Made by a program: the position numbers and the translations under genes. Below the pieces are notes generated by a model. It was not told the origin of the DNA and did no database searches. It saw only the letters and a program-made list of their open reading frames with translations. DNA of 64,000 nt from Saussurea involucrata (lineage: Eukaryota; Streptophyta; Magnoliopsida; Asterales; Asteraceae). Below are positions 32,813-41,137 of this stretch, in pieces (positions within the stretch are counted from its first letter, which is position 1; every line of letters starts with the position of its first letter). The DNA lies in assembly GCA_033807775.1 (NCBI GenBank), contig CM066320.1, positions 181,322,784-181,386,783 of the forward strand, in the 5' to 3' direction.

Positions 32813-35800
32813 GGGCAACCAACAGCTCAAGGGGAAGAGCATCTGGCATGTTGATAGTGGTTGCTCCAGGCACATGACAGGTAACATGGCCTGCCTCAAG
32901 AATTTCAAAAGAATTGATGGAGGACATGTTGCTTTTGGGAATAATCCTGCAGGAGGTAAGATAAGTGGTAAAGGTGATGTATCAAAAGGTAAGATGACAT
33001 TTGAGGATGCTTACTATGTTGAGCAATTGAGTTACAACCTGTTAAGTGTATCACAGGTCTGTGACAAGAAACATAGTATATTATTTACTGATTCTGAATG
33101 CATTATTCTTGCTCCTGGATTCAAAGTAGTTGATGAAAACATGATACTATTGAGAACTCCTAGAAAGGATAATGTGTATTGTTTAGATTTAGAAAGTGTT
33201 TCATCTGATTCATCCCTAAACTGTTTGGTATCAAAAGCTTCAATGGATGAATCATCACTTTGGCACAGAAGGATGTGTCACATGAATTTTAAAACAATGA
33301 ATAAACTTGTTAAAAATAATCTTGTTAGGGGTTTACCATCAAAAGTTTATTCATGTGATGATCATTGTGTTGCTTGTCTCAAAGGCAAACAACACAAAAC
33401 TTCTCATAAGTCCAAAGAGATAAACACTATCCCAAATCCTCTTCAGTTGTTGCATATGGATCTGTTTGGCCCTACAAATGTCATGAGCATTGGCAAGAAG
33501 TCATACTGTTTAGTTATTATTGATGATTACTCTAGATTTACTTGGGTATATTTTCTGAGAACTAAAGATGAGACAAGTGGACTGATCAAATCTTTTATTC
33601 TTAGAATTGAAAACCAATCAAATCAAAAAGTGAAAGTCATTAGATCAGATAATGGGACTGAATTTAAAAACCTTGACCTAAACACCTTTTGTGAGGAAAA
33701 AGGAATTGAGAGACAATACAGTGCTCCTAGGACTCCACAACAGAATGGTGTTGCTGAGAGAAGGAATAGGACACTGATTGAGGCTGCTAGATCTCTGTTA
33801 GCTGATTCAAAATTACCCACTACTTTTTGGGCAGAAGCAGTTAATACTGCTTGTTATGTCCAAAACAGAGTTTTAGTAATAAAGCCTAAAAACAAGACAC
33901 CTTATGAGCTTTTTCAGAAAAAGAAACCATTTATTGGATTTTTCAAACCATTTGGGTGTCCTTGTACAATTCTCAATACCAAATCTCACTTAGGTAAGTT
34001 TGATAGCAAAGCAGATGATGGTTTTCTTGTTGGTTACTCATCTCAGAGTAAGGCTTACAGAGTGTTTAATACCTCTTCTAGAATAATTGAAGAAAGTGAC
34101 AATGTCAAATGCAATGAGAACACACCAAATCCTATTGGTTCAGGTCCTGATTGGCTATTTGACATTGATTCACTCACTAATTCTTTGGGTATCAGTAGTG
34201 ATGTAAATGCAGGACAAAGGGATGCACCACCATCAGATCACAGAATTCAGTCTGTGATATTTCCACTCCCTACCATTGATCCTGTTGACTTCTGTGAACA
34301 AGAAAAGGAAGCTGAACCCATTCAGAATGAAGAAGAGAGAAGAATAGAGGAAAATCAGCCTTCAAGTCCAAATTCCAGAGAGTCTGAAGTGACTGAAGAA
34401 GCTGAAGAAAATCCAGACTTAAATGAGTCAAATCTGGATGTGAACTTACAAGAGGAATCTGGTCATCCATCAAGAACTCAGAAAAATCATCGTCCTGAGT
34501 TGGTAATTGGAGACATTGCTTCTCCCATGATGACTAGGAATCAAAGCAGACTTCAAGAGCTACAAGATCGGCAAAATACAGTTAATACTGTACTCACTTG
34601 CTTTCTATCCCAAATTGAGCCCAAAAAGGCTTATGATGCTATGAAAGATCCAAGTTGGATAGAAGCAATGCAAGAGGAGCTGCTACAGTTCAAGCTACAG
34701 AATGTTTGGAACTTGGTGGACCATCCAAAAGGTCATAGGGCAATTGGCACCAAGTGGATTTTCAGAAATAAGAAGGATGAGAGAGGAATTGTGATCAAGA
34801 ACAAAGCCAGGCTGGTTGCACAAGGGTATACTCAAGAAGAGGGTATAGACTATGAGGAAGTCTTTGCTCCAGTTGCAAGGATTGATGCAATTAGGTTGTT
34901 TCTAGCCTATGCCTCATATATGAAGTTCAAGGTCTACCAGATGGATGTAAAAAGTGCTTTTCTATATGGGACTATAGATGAAGAAGTGTATGTCTGTCAA
35001 CCCCCTGGATTTGAGAATCCATTGTATCCTGACAGAGTGTACAAGTTAAAGAAGGCACTTTATGGTCTACATCAAGCCCCAAGAGCATGGTATGACACCC
35101 TGTCTACCTATCTCTTGGAAAATGGATTTGAAAGAGGAATCATTGATAAGACCTTATTCATTAAAAGGAAAAAGAAGGACACCCTACTTGTTCAGATCTA
35201 TGTGGATGACAATATCTTTGGATCCACAAATGATCACATGTGTAAAGACTTTGAGGAGTTAATGCACAAGAGCTTCAAGATGAGTTCCATGGGTGAACTT
35301 ACTTTCTTCCTTGGGCTTCAGGTGAAACAGAAGAAGGATGGGATTTTCATATGCCAATCCAAATATGTGAAAGACATCCTGGATAAGTTTGGATTATCAG
35401 ACTCAAAGCCAGCAAGCACACCGATGGAGACACACAAACAGATCATTGCTGATCTTGAGGGGGAGGATGTGGATGTCCATCATTACAGATCAATGATTGG
35501 ATCACTCATGTATCTCACAGCCTCTAGACCAGATATTATGTTTCCAGTATGTGTATGTGCCAGATTCCAAGTTACACCAAAGCAATCACAACTTCATGCA
35601 GTCAAGAGGATATTTAGATACCTAAGAGGGCAACCTAGATTAGGTCTCTGGTATCCTTATGAATCATCCTTTGATTTACTTGCATACTCAGATAGTGACT
35701 TGGGTGGAGCTAACATGGATAGGAAGTCTACTTCAGGTGGATGTCAGTTTTTGGGTGCAAGACTAGTATCTTGGCAGTGTAAGAAACAAACCACAATGTC

Positions 35801-36143
35801 CTTATCTACAACAGAAGCTGAGTATATAGCTGCTGCAAGCTGCTGCTCTCAGGTTCTATGGATACAGAATCAGATGTTGGACTATGGGGTAACATTTCTT
35901 CACACTCCAATATTCATTGACAACAACAGTGCTATTAGCATTGTTAACAATCCAGTCAAACACTCAAAAACAAAGCACATAGAGATCAGGTATCACTTTA
36001 TTCGAGATTGTAATGAAAAGAAATTAATTCAAGTTGCTAAAGTTCATACCAATGACCAGTTTGCTGATCTATTCACAAAAGCTTTTGATGTGGGTAGATT
36101 CACTTTCTTGGTAACAAGTGTGGGCATGATCAACCTTGAATAA
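32808..36143 (+). CDS. pol: Pol polyprotein of copia B (protease-integrase-RT-RNase H)
   Basis: 1111 codons, open throughout, starting here at a GTG that is only a frame marker, since the frame is open back to 32787. Domains in order: aspartic protease, HVDSGCSRHMTG near residue 16; pre-integrase zinc region, LWHRRMCHMNF and CVACLKGK; integrase with catalytic D218, D281 and E317, a D,D(35)E spacing; RT with YVDD at 798-801; RNase H with DSDLGG, TEAEYIAA and HIEIRYHFIRD. The residue after YVDD is asparagine (YVDDNIFGS) where the C and A copies have isoleucine, which may affect activity. It makes the cDNA from the tRNA-primed RNA and inserts it. It ends in GMINLE, after which the word-rich spacer starts. 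Confidence 0.93.
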   Translation: MQGNQQLKGKSIWHVDSGCSRHMTGNMACLKNFKRIDGGHVAFGNNPAGGKISGKGDVSKGKMTFEDAYYVEQLSYNLLSVSQVCDKKHSILFTDSECIILAPGFKVVDENMILLRTPRKDNVYCLDLESVSSDSSLNCLVSKASMDESSLWHRRMCHMNFKTMNKLVKNNLVRGLPSKVYSCDDHCVACLKGKQHKTSHKSKEINTIPNPLQLLHMDLFGPTNVMSIGKKSYCLVIIDDYSRFTWVYFLRTKDETSGLIKSFILRIENQSNQKVKVIRSDNGTEFKNLDLNTFCEEKGIERQYSAPRTPQQNGVAERRNRTLIEAARSLLADSKLPTTFWAEAVNTACYVQNRVLVIKPKNKTPYELFQKKKPFIGFFKPFGCPCTILNTKSHLGKFDSKADDGFLVGYSSQSKAYRVFNTSSRIIEESDNVKCNENTPNPIGSGPDWLFDIDSLTNSLGISSDVNAGQRDAPPSDHRIQSVIFPLPTIDPVDFCEQEKEAEPIQNEEERRIEENQPSSPNSRESEVTEEAEENPDLNESNLDVNLQEESGHPSRTQKNHRPELVIGDIASPMMTRNQSRLQELQDRQNTVNTVLTCFLSQIEPKKAYDAMKDPSWIEAMQEELLQFKLQNVWNLVDHPKGHRAIGTKWIFRNKKDERGIVIKNKARLVAQGYTQEEGIDYEEVFAPVARIDAIRLFLAYASYMKFKVYQMDVKSAFLYGTIDEEVYVCQPPGFENPLYPDRVYKLKKALYGLHQAPRAWYDTLSTYLLENGFERGIIDKTLFIKRKKKDTLLVQIYVDDNIFGSTNDHMCKDFEELMHKSFKMSSMGELTFFLGLQVKQKKDGIFICQSKYVKDILDKFGLSDSKPASTPMETHKQIIADLEGEDVDVHHYRSMIGSLMYLTASRPDIMFPVCVCARFQVTPKQSQLHAVKRIFRYLRGQPRLGLWYPYESSFDLLAYSDSDLGGANMDRKSTSGGCQFLGARLVSWQCKKQTTMSLSTTEAEYIAAASCCSQVLWIQNQMLDYGVTFLHTPIFIDNNSAISIVNNPVKHSKTKHIEIRYHFIRDCNEKKLIQVAKVHTNDQFADLFTKAFDVGRFTFLVTSVGMINLE

Positions 36144-36541
36144 AGTCATGATTTTCAGTTTTTATACCTGTATTTCCTTCTATATTTGGTACTACTAACT
36201 CTTCCTCTCAGGATCTTCTGTATGACTCAGATTGACAAGTGCATAGTTACTACTGCCAGTGCATAGTTACTACTGCCAGTGCATAGTTACTACTGCCAGT
36301 GCATAGTTACTACTGCCAGTGCATAGTTACTACTGCCAGTAAAAGTTAATACTGCTTCGTACTTAATACTGCATGTGTCGTTAATACTGCTTTAAAAGAA
36401 AAATTAGGGCTAATACTGCTATAAATATCTCTTTCAGCCCGCCAAAGTTCATAACGTCTCTTTGAATTCTATTCATCTCTCTCTCTTTCTAACTATTCTC
36501 TCCCAAGAATCTCTGTTTTCTGTCAAGAATCCTCAGGTACA
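36144..36541 (+). repeat. Pol-ORF3 spacer of copia B with word repeats
   Basis: Contains five tandem copies of GCATAGTTACTACTGCCAGT (36241-36340), then four looser TTAATACTGC or CTAATACTGC words, then a TATA box and a CT-rich leader up to the ORF3 start. The equivalent spacer in C has about 24 words. Confidence 0.88.
36420..36427 (+). promoter_or_regulatory. TATA box before ORF3 of copia B
   Basis: TATAAATA 122 bp upstream of the ORF3 ATG, followed by a pyrimidine-rich leader (CATCTCTCTCTCTTTC). Same box and spacing class in C (131 bp) and a TATATATA in A (94 bp). Suggests ORF3 has its own promoter. Confidence 0.6.
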
Positions 36542-39184
36542 ATGGAGTTTATCGACGAACACAACGAGATTGCCATGCTCCAGAATCCAAAACAGTCCGC
36601 AGGTTTTCACGACATTGTGGATTTCCTCAAATACACGCATATATCCTATGCCCTAACGGTGACCCCGACAATCTACACCGAGCATCAGAAGCAGTTCTGG
36701 GAAAATGCCACCGTGGTGTCTGAAGATGGGCAGAAAATCATCAAAACAAGGGTGTGTGACAAACCCTTGAATGTTACAGAGGAGCTTATTCGCATCACTC
36801 TTCGATTGGATGATGCCTCAGGTATGACGTCTATTCCTAATGACGATCTATACTCAACTTTAACGAGAATGGGGTATGAAGGTCCCATTGGAATCTTTAA
36901 GTTTTTCAAGTCTAAATTTTCTACACAATGGCGATTCTTTGTTCATACCTTAATGCATTGCATTTCAAAGAAAACTACTGGATGGAGTGAGTTTAGCAGT
37001 ACCATTGCTTATGCCCTGGTCTGCTTGGCCACTACCAGGAAGTTTAATTTTTCACAAATGATTTTCAATGATCTTGTGTCAAACCTGGAATCCAAAAAGA
37101 GTTTTTATATGTACCCAAGGTTTGTCCAAGCAGTGATTACTCAGGAATTGACGGATTTGCCTCAATTTACTGAGGTATATGTACCTAAACCCCCTAAAGG
37201 AAAGGTCTTCTCAAATATGAGAAGAACTTCCAGGGACTCGGAAGGAGTTGACACTCCATTGTTCTCTACAATGATGGGTGTGTCCCACACACAAGAAGGT
37301 ATGGCATCAGGGTCAAGGCCCTCATTAGACCAACCCACTGATAGCCAAACCCCACCTTCAATCACCAAAGAAATTCCTCAGTCCATTCTTCAAAGACCCA
37401 CTCCTCTCATAACCAAAAAGTTTACAAGAAGAATGGTACACAAGGCTCCTTCCCTTGATGTACCTCCTACAAGCCCAAAGCCTTTAAGCCCTCTATTGGA
37501 GCATTCTCCAATAGAGAATATCGAAAGGGAAACCACAGGGGTGTCTCCCAACCCCAAGAAGGTGCTCACTAAGGAGAAGGTTGAGCATGTGAGTAGCAAG
37601 GCTGCCACTACTTCTGCTAGCACAGAGAAGGACAGTGGTAACATACCTAAGACCTTCCTCACGGCAACTCAGAATGAGAAATCATTCAGAGGTCCCAGGT
37701 GCCAAGAAACCACGGGGGTTGGCAGTGCTTTTGCTAGGCAAAAGACACCTACTAAAATTTCCAGTGATCCTTTAAAGGAAGTAAAAACTCCTAAACAAGG
37801 TGAGGATAGATATACATATGAGGAATTGATGGAAACCATTGCCAATATCAACACAGATGTTGTAAGTCAGCAAAAGGAGATAGATGGACTCAAGAAAGTG
37901 GTCCTATATCAACAAACACAGCTTGAGAAGCATAAGAAGCTGATTACAAAGTTGATGCACAGGAAGAAGAAAGCTCAGTATGTTCTTAAAAGAAGAAGCC
38001 CCAACAATGATGCTCCCAAAAAGGGGGAGTCAGAAGCTGAATTCAACATGGAGAGTGCACAGGAAAAGGGGGAGAATGAGTGTGTTGAAGAAATTGCAAA
38101 AGAAGCAGAAACTGATCATGCAGCAGAAAAGGTTAATGCTGCTGAAATTCAGAAAGAAGCAGAAACTGAACCAACAGCAGAAACGGTTAATGCTGATGAA
38201 AGTCAAAAAGAAGAAGCGGCAGAAACCATTCCAGAGGCAGCAGAAACAAAAGAAGCAGCAGAAACCATGCAAGAAGCAGTATCTACAAAGGAAGAAGCAG
38301 CAGAAACAAAGGAATCAACAGAAACTAAAAAGCCTACATTGGAAGAAGTTGAAGTTGCAGAGGCTTTGATTAAAGCCAAACATGACACTCCTAAAAAGCA
38401 AGAAGAAACCCTGGGTGAAAAGCTGGTGTCACTAAAAAGAACAAGAACCAAGTCTATAACTACCAAGAGGAAATTTGTCAAGAAACCTAGGGTAGAACCA
38501 GTGGTAGAAGAAGAAAAAGAAGAGGATGTTCCAGAAAAGAAAGATGATACAAAGGTTGCTGAAGAAGAAGTAGCAACTCCATCAGGTCAACCAAGTAATG
38601 CTCAATATGATATGTATATCACTGTGGTTGATACTGATCCAATCAAAGTTGACCCATTATCTTCCATGCCTCCTGAGATCATCTTCTGGGATACCTTGGT
38701 AGATCAGAGAAAGGAGTACATTAGAGTCAAAAGAGCAGATGGGAAGTATGAGGTCTGTTCTACATGGGGAAGACTTATCAGAATGTGCTCTAGATCTGAC
38801 GTAGAGGAGATGTACAATGTTGGAATGAAGCTGTATGGAAATATGCTGAATGAGAAAGGGATGTCTATCACCAAATTGGTTCTTGAATACCTGTGCCTAA
38901 TGTTCAAACCAGAAGCAGTTCAGTATATGATAGAAAGAAATTTTCAAGCCATTACCAACTGGATGCTCATTGAAAAATGTGGAGTGTATGTCATCACACT
39001 TGACTATACATATCATGAGTATTATTTGGTGGATGTTGCATACAAGCACAGCAAGAAAAGGTTGAATGGAATGCTACATGCTAAGTTGGCTTGCAACAAG
39101 GATTCTGAAATGGGAAGATACTTGGTGAGAAGGATTATCAATCAAAGTCTGGGTTTGAATCCTGATTTATGTGTTCATGATTAG
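36542..39184 (+). CDS. ORF3 of copia B, intact 880-residue protein of unknown function
   Basis: I do not recognise a biochemical function. Residues 1 to about 230 form a globular domain shared with C and, more distantly, A: QFW near residue 45, a TLRLDDASG segment, QWRFF, HCISKKTTGWSEF, KFNFSQMIF and YPRF. About 240-450 is proline/serine-rich. Then comes a basic coiled stretch (KLITKLMHRKKKAQ), an acidic repeat region rich in E, A and T (about 490-620) and a lysine/arginine patch (KRTRTKSITTKRKFVKKPR) that could be a nuclear signal. The last about 170 residues are again globular (FWDTL, RVKRADGKYEV, WMLIEKCGVYV). No signal peptide or transmembrane segment is visible, unlike env-like ORFs. From memory, similar Asteraceae proteins are often called longin-like, which I would not trust. 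It sits between a TATA box and the PPT. Confidence 0.85.
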   Translation: MEFIDEHNEIAMLQNPKQSAGFHDIVDFLKYTHISYALTVTPTIYTEHQKQFWENATVVSEDGQKIIKTRVCDKPLNVTEELIRITLRLDDASGMTSIPNDDLYSTLTRMGYEGPIGIFKFFKSKFSTQWRFFVHTLMHCISKKTTGWSEFSSTIAYALVCLATTRKFNFSQMIFNDLVSNLESKKSFYMYPRFVQAVITQELTDLPQFTEVYVPKPPKGKVFSNMRRTSRDSEGVDTPLFSTMMGVSHTQEGMASGSRPSLDQPTDSQTPPSITKEIPQSILQRPTPLITKKFTRRMVHKAPSLDVPPTSPKPLSPLLEHSPIENIERETTGVSPNPKKVLTKEKVEHVSSKAATTSASTEKDSGNIPKTFLTATQNEKSFRGPRCQETTGVGSAFARQKTPTKISSDPLKEVKTPKQGEDRYTYEELMETIANINTDVVSQQKEIDGLKKVVLYQQTQLEKHKKLITKLMHRKKKAQYVLKRRSPNNDAPKKGESEAEFNMESAQEKGENECVEEIAKEAETDHAAEKVNAAEIQKEAETEPTAETVNADESQKEEAAETIPEAAETKEAAETMQEAVSTKEEAAETKESTETKKPTLEEVEVAEALIKAKHDTPKKQEETLGEKLVSLKRTRTKSITTKRKFVKKPRVEPVVEEEKEEDVPEKKDDTKVAEEEVATPSGQPSNAQYDMYITVVDTDPIKVDPLSSMPPEIIFWDTLVDQRKEYIRVKRADGKYEVCSTWGRLIRMCSRSDVEEMYNVGMKLYGNMLNEKGMSITKLVLEYLCLMFKPEAVQYMIERNFQAITNWMLIEKCGVYVITLDYTYHEYYLVDVAYKHSKKRLNGMLHAKLACNKDSEMGRYLVRRIINQSLGLNPDLCVHD

Positions 39185-39236
39185 GTTTTGGAAGCATCAT
39201 CTGAAGAACTTGACTTCTCAACCTAAAAAGTCAAGT

Positions 39237-39247
39237 TAGGGGGAGAT
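39237..39247 (+). other. Polypurine tract of copia B
   Basis: TAGGGGGAGAT directly before the 3' LTR. Confidence 0.9.
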
Positions 39248-39812
39248 TGTTGGGAACTGAAGATTTGTCAAGTATGGTTAGTACTGCCAGAACAACAATA
39301 CTACTGCCAGAGCAAGGTTAGTACTACAAGTAAAAGTTAATGCTGCTGGAACAATGTTAGTACTGCTTGTGCATAACGATGTTAATGCTGCTTGTGATCA
39401 TAATTATGGAATGCGAGAATGTTGGAGATAAAGATGGAATGATTGAAGATAAGCATGAAAGAATATTCTGAAGATCAATTTTGTTTTGATAGTTATCTTG
39501 TAATTATTTAATATAAATAGATTTTGATAGATAGCTATTCGGTGTGATTTTTTAGAATTCGTTTTTGTTTTAGAGAGAATTAACCTCAAGGTTTAGAACC
39601 CTATTTCTAGAGAAGTAGAAGTCGTCTTGTTGAGCCTGTTCAACAAGATTGAGGTTTGGTTGTAAACTTGTGAGTTGAAGTATTGAATACAAACAGATTG
39701 TGTTTTCTGATTAGTTGTTCATTGAGTGTGTTTGAATTAAAGTTCTATTCCGCAAGATTCTTTAATTCTGATTTCTAAGTATAATTATTCTTGTTTGGAA
39801 TCGATCCTGACA
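39248..39812 (+). repeat. 3' LTR of copia B
   Basis: 565 bp, same length as the 5' LTR; visible changes include TTGCC/TTGTC, TATTTATC/TAGTTATC, ATGTAAAT/ATATAAAT and CCCGACA/CCTGACA. Confidence 0.93.
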
Positions 39813-41137
39813 TTAATTGTCCGGTTTAAATGGCTCATTATGGAGTCTTGTTGATGGGTTGCTTTTATTGCACTGTTTTGCATTTAATGCACGTTTGAGT
39901 ATTTACATGCTTGGGTGAGTGAATCATTCCGGGATAGTCATGATGTTTGTAGACTGTGTTGCATTAGATCCATAGGCATGTTGTTCAGTCATTGGTAATG
40001 GTCGATTGGGTATCTTGAGGACGAACCTCGGAACTCATGTTATATGACCTGGACTTTACGAGTAGGCATTAGGAGGATATAGTCTTGGGCACTTACCTTG
40101 GAGGTCTGTGTAGCGATCCACGCCTTCGGGATGTATACCTTGGAGGTAGTCTCGATGTGCCGGGCCTTGAGGCGTTACCGAGTGGGTAGACGTCAAGGTG
40201 TATCCTCAATTATGGTGTAACTCGGTTTCGTAGAGCAGAGTCGTGGAATAGGCCAGACGTATGTGGTAATTCCCGATTTCGTTGGGAGGATAGAGATAGG
40301 CATAACGTAACTTGTAATCTCTACTCCCAGTTGTGCGATGAACGTTGTACGGGTGGTATACATATGTGTTACCTCCACCTTCAATGGATACGGGTCTCCC
40401 CCGTTTATGGTATTTGATCCTTATTACATTTTACGGTTGCGTGCGTATTGCTTCGTATTATGTTTTAATAAAGAGTTATATTTAATGGACGATTTCCATG
40501 TTTTATGGGTTGAGTATGTTTTGTTAACCGTATGTGAAGGTTTTGCCTAATTTAGATTTATTCGTGTATTTGGGTGAATTGGGATTGTAACTCATTTTTG
40601 GGAAAACGCTTTACACTTTTGGGAAGGATTCCCATGGATTTTGAGTGCGTTGGAAAATGAGTCGCTTATGCCGTTTGGGAAACCTTTTTGGGAAATGATA
40701 GTCTTTGTCGCAAGCTTTCATTTAAAGATTTATTTAAATCATGACTATAATAATTAACTGACGATTTATGATTTGATATAGTCATGATAAAATGCTTGAA
40801 CTCACTAGGCGTAAGCCTAACCCTTTTTATTTGTCGGCATGTGCAACAGGTTTCAGGTTGGGGTAGCTCTAGCTACACTGTGAAGTGGCGAGTGCTAGTA
40901 AAGTGCACGAGAGGTGAATAACTTAAGTTATGTTTTCCGCATTTACCCTTGGGAAGTAGCACTTGTATTTGGATTAAGTGATGTCTGAAGTGGGTTTAGC
41001 CTTGGTAATGAGACTTATGTAGTATGTATTGCTTGGAGATAACCATTATTTGTAATTGGAGGTATTTTACTTATTGTTTCAGATGTAATATCAAAAAATT
41101 TAAATTAGTTGCTCTTTCCAAATTTGAGGGTGTTACA

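Larger units (their letters stand above)
29644..39812 (+). mobile_element. Copia element B (plus strand), nearly intact
   Basis: A 10,169-bp Ty1/copia element with 565-bp LTRs (29644-30208, 39248-39812) that differ at about four sites by eye, flanked by the perfect duplication TTAAT (29639-29643, 39813-39817). Order: LTR, PBS, gag, pol, spacer, TATA box, ORF3, PPT, LTR. Pol and ORF3 are open throughout; gag has one internal stop codon. It is the youngest or among the youngest insertions in the window and the best reference for reading C. Its LTR inner end (GGAATCGATCCTGACA) and PPT match those of C. Confidence 0.93.
8109..41137 (+). mobile_element. Element D: non-coding gypsy-type retrotransposon (LARD-like)
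   Basis: LTRs at 8109-24392 and 28238-41137, each broken by a copia element, are about 2.73 kb when the inserts are removed and about 99% identical by eye (some 25 differences). They run TGTAACACCC to GGTGTTACA and are flanked by the duplication AGAGA (8104-8108, 41138-41142). A PBS (24396-24407) and a purine-rich tract (28228-28237) sit in the right places. The 3.8-kb internal region has no frame longer than about 80 codons, so the element is non-autonomous. The phrase TCGAGGACGAAATC before the PPT resembles the 3' end of Tekay/Del chromoviruses (from memory). Confidence 0.87.
28238..41137 (+). repeat. 3' LTR of element D, interrupted by copia B
   Basis: Own sequence is 28238-29643 and 39818-41137. 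It pairs with the 5' LTR. The palindrome cluster is at 28456-28580. Most point differences between the two LTRs are transitions. Confidence 0.88.

Noticed and set aside
36542..39184. Naming ORF3 as synaptobrevin/longin-like or env-like
   Set aside because: I see no longin or SNARE features, no signal peptide and no transmembrane segment; that label is probably an annotation artefact.
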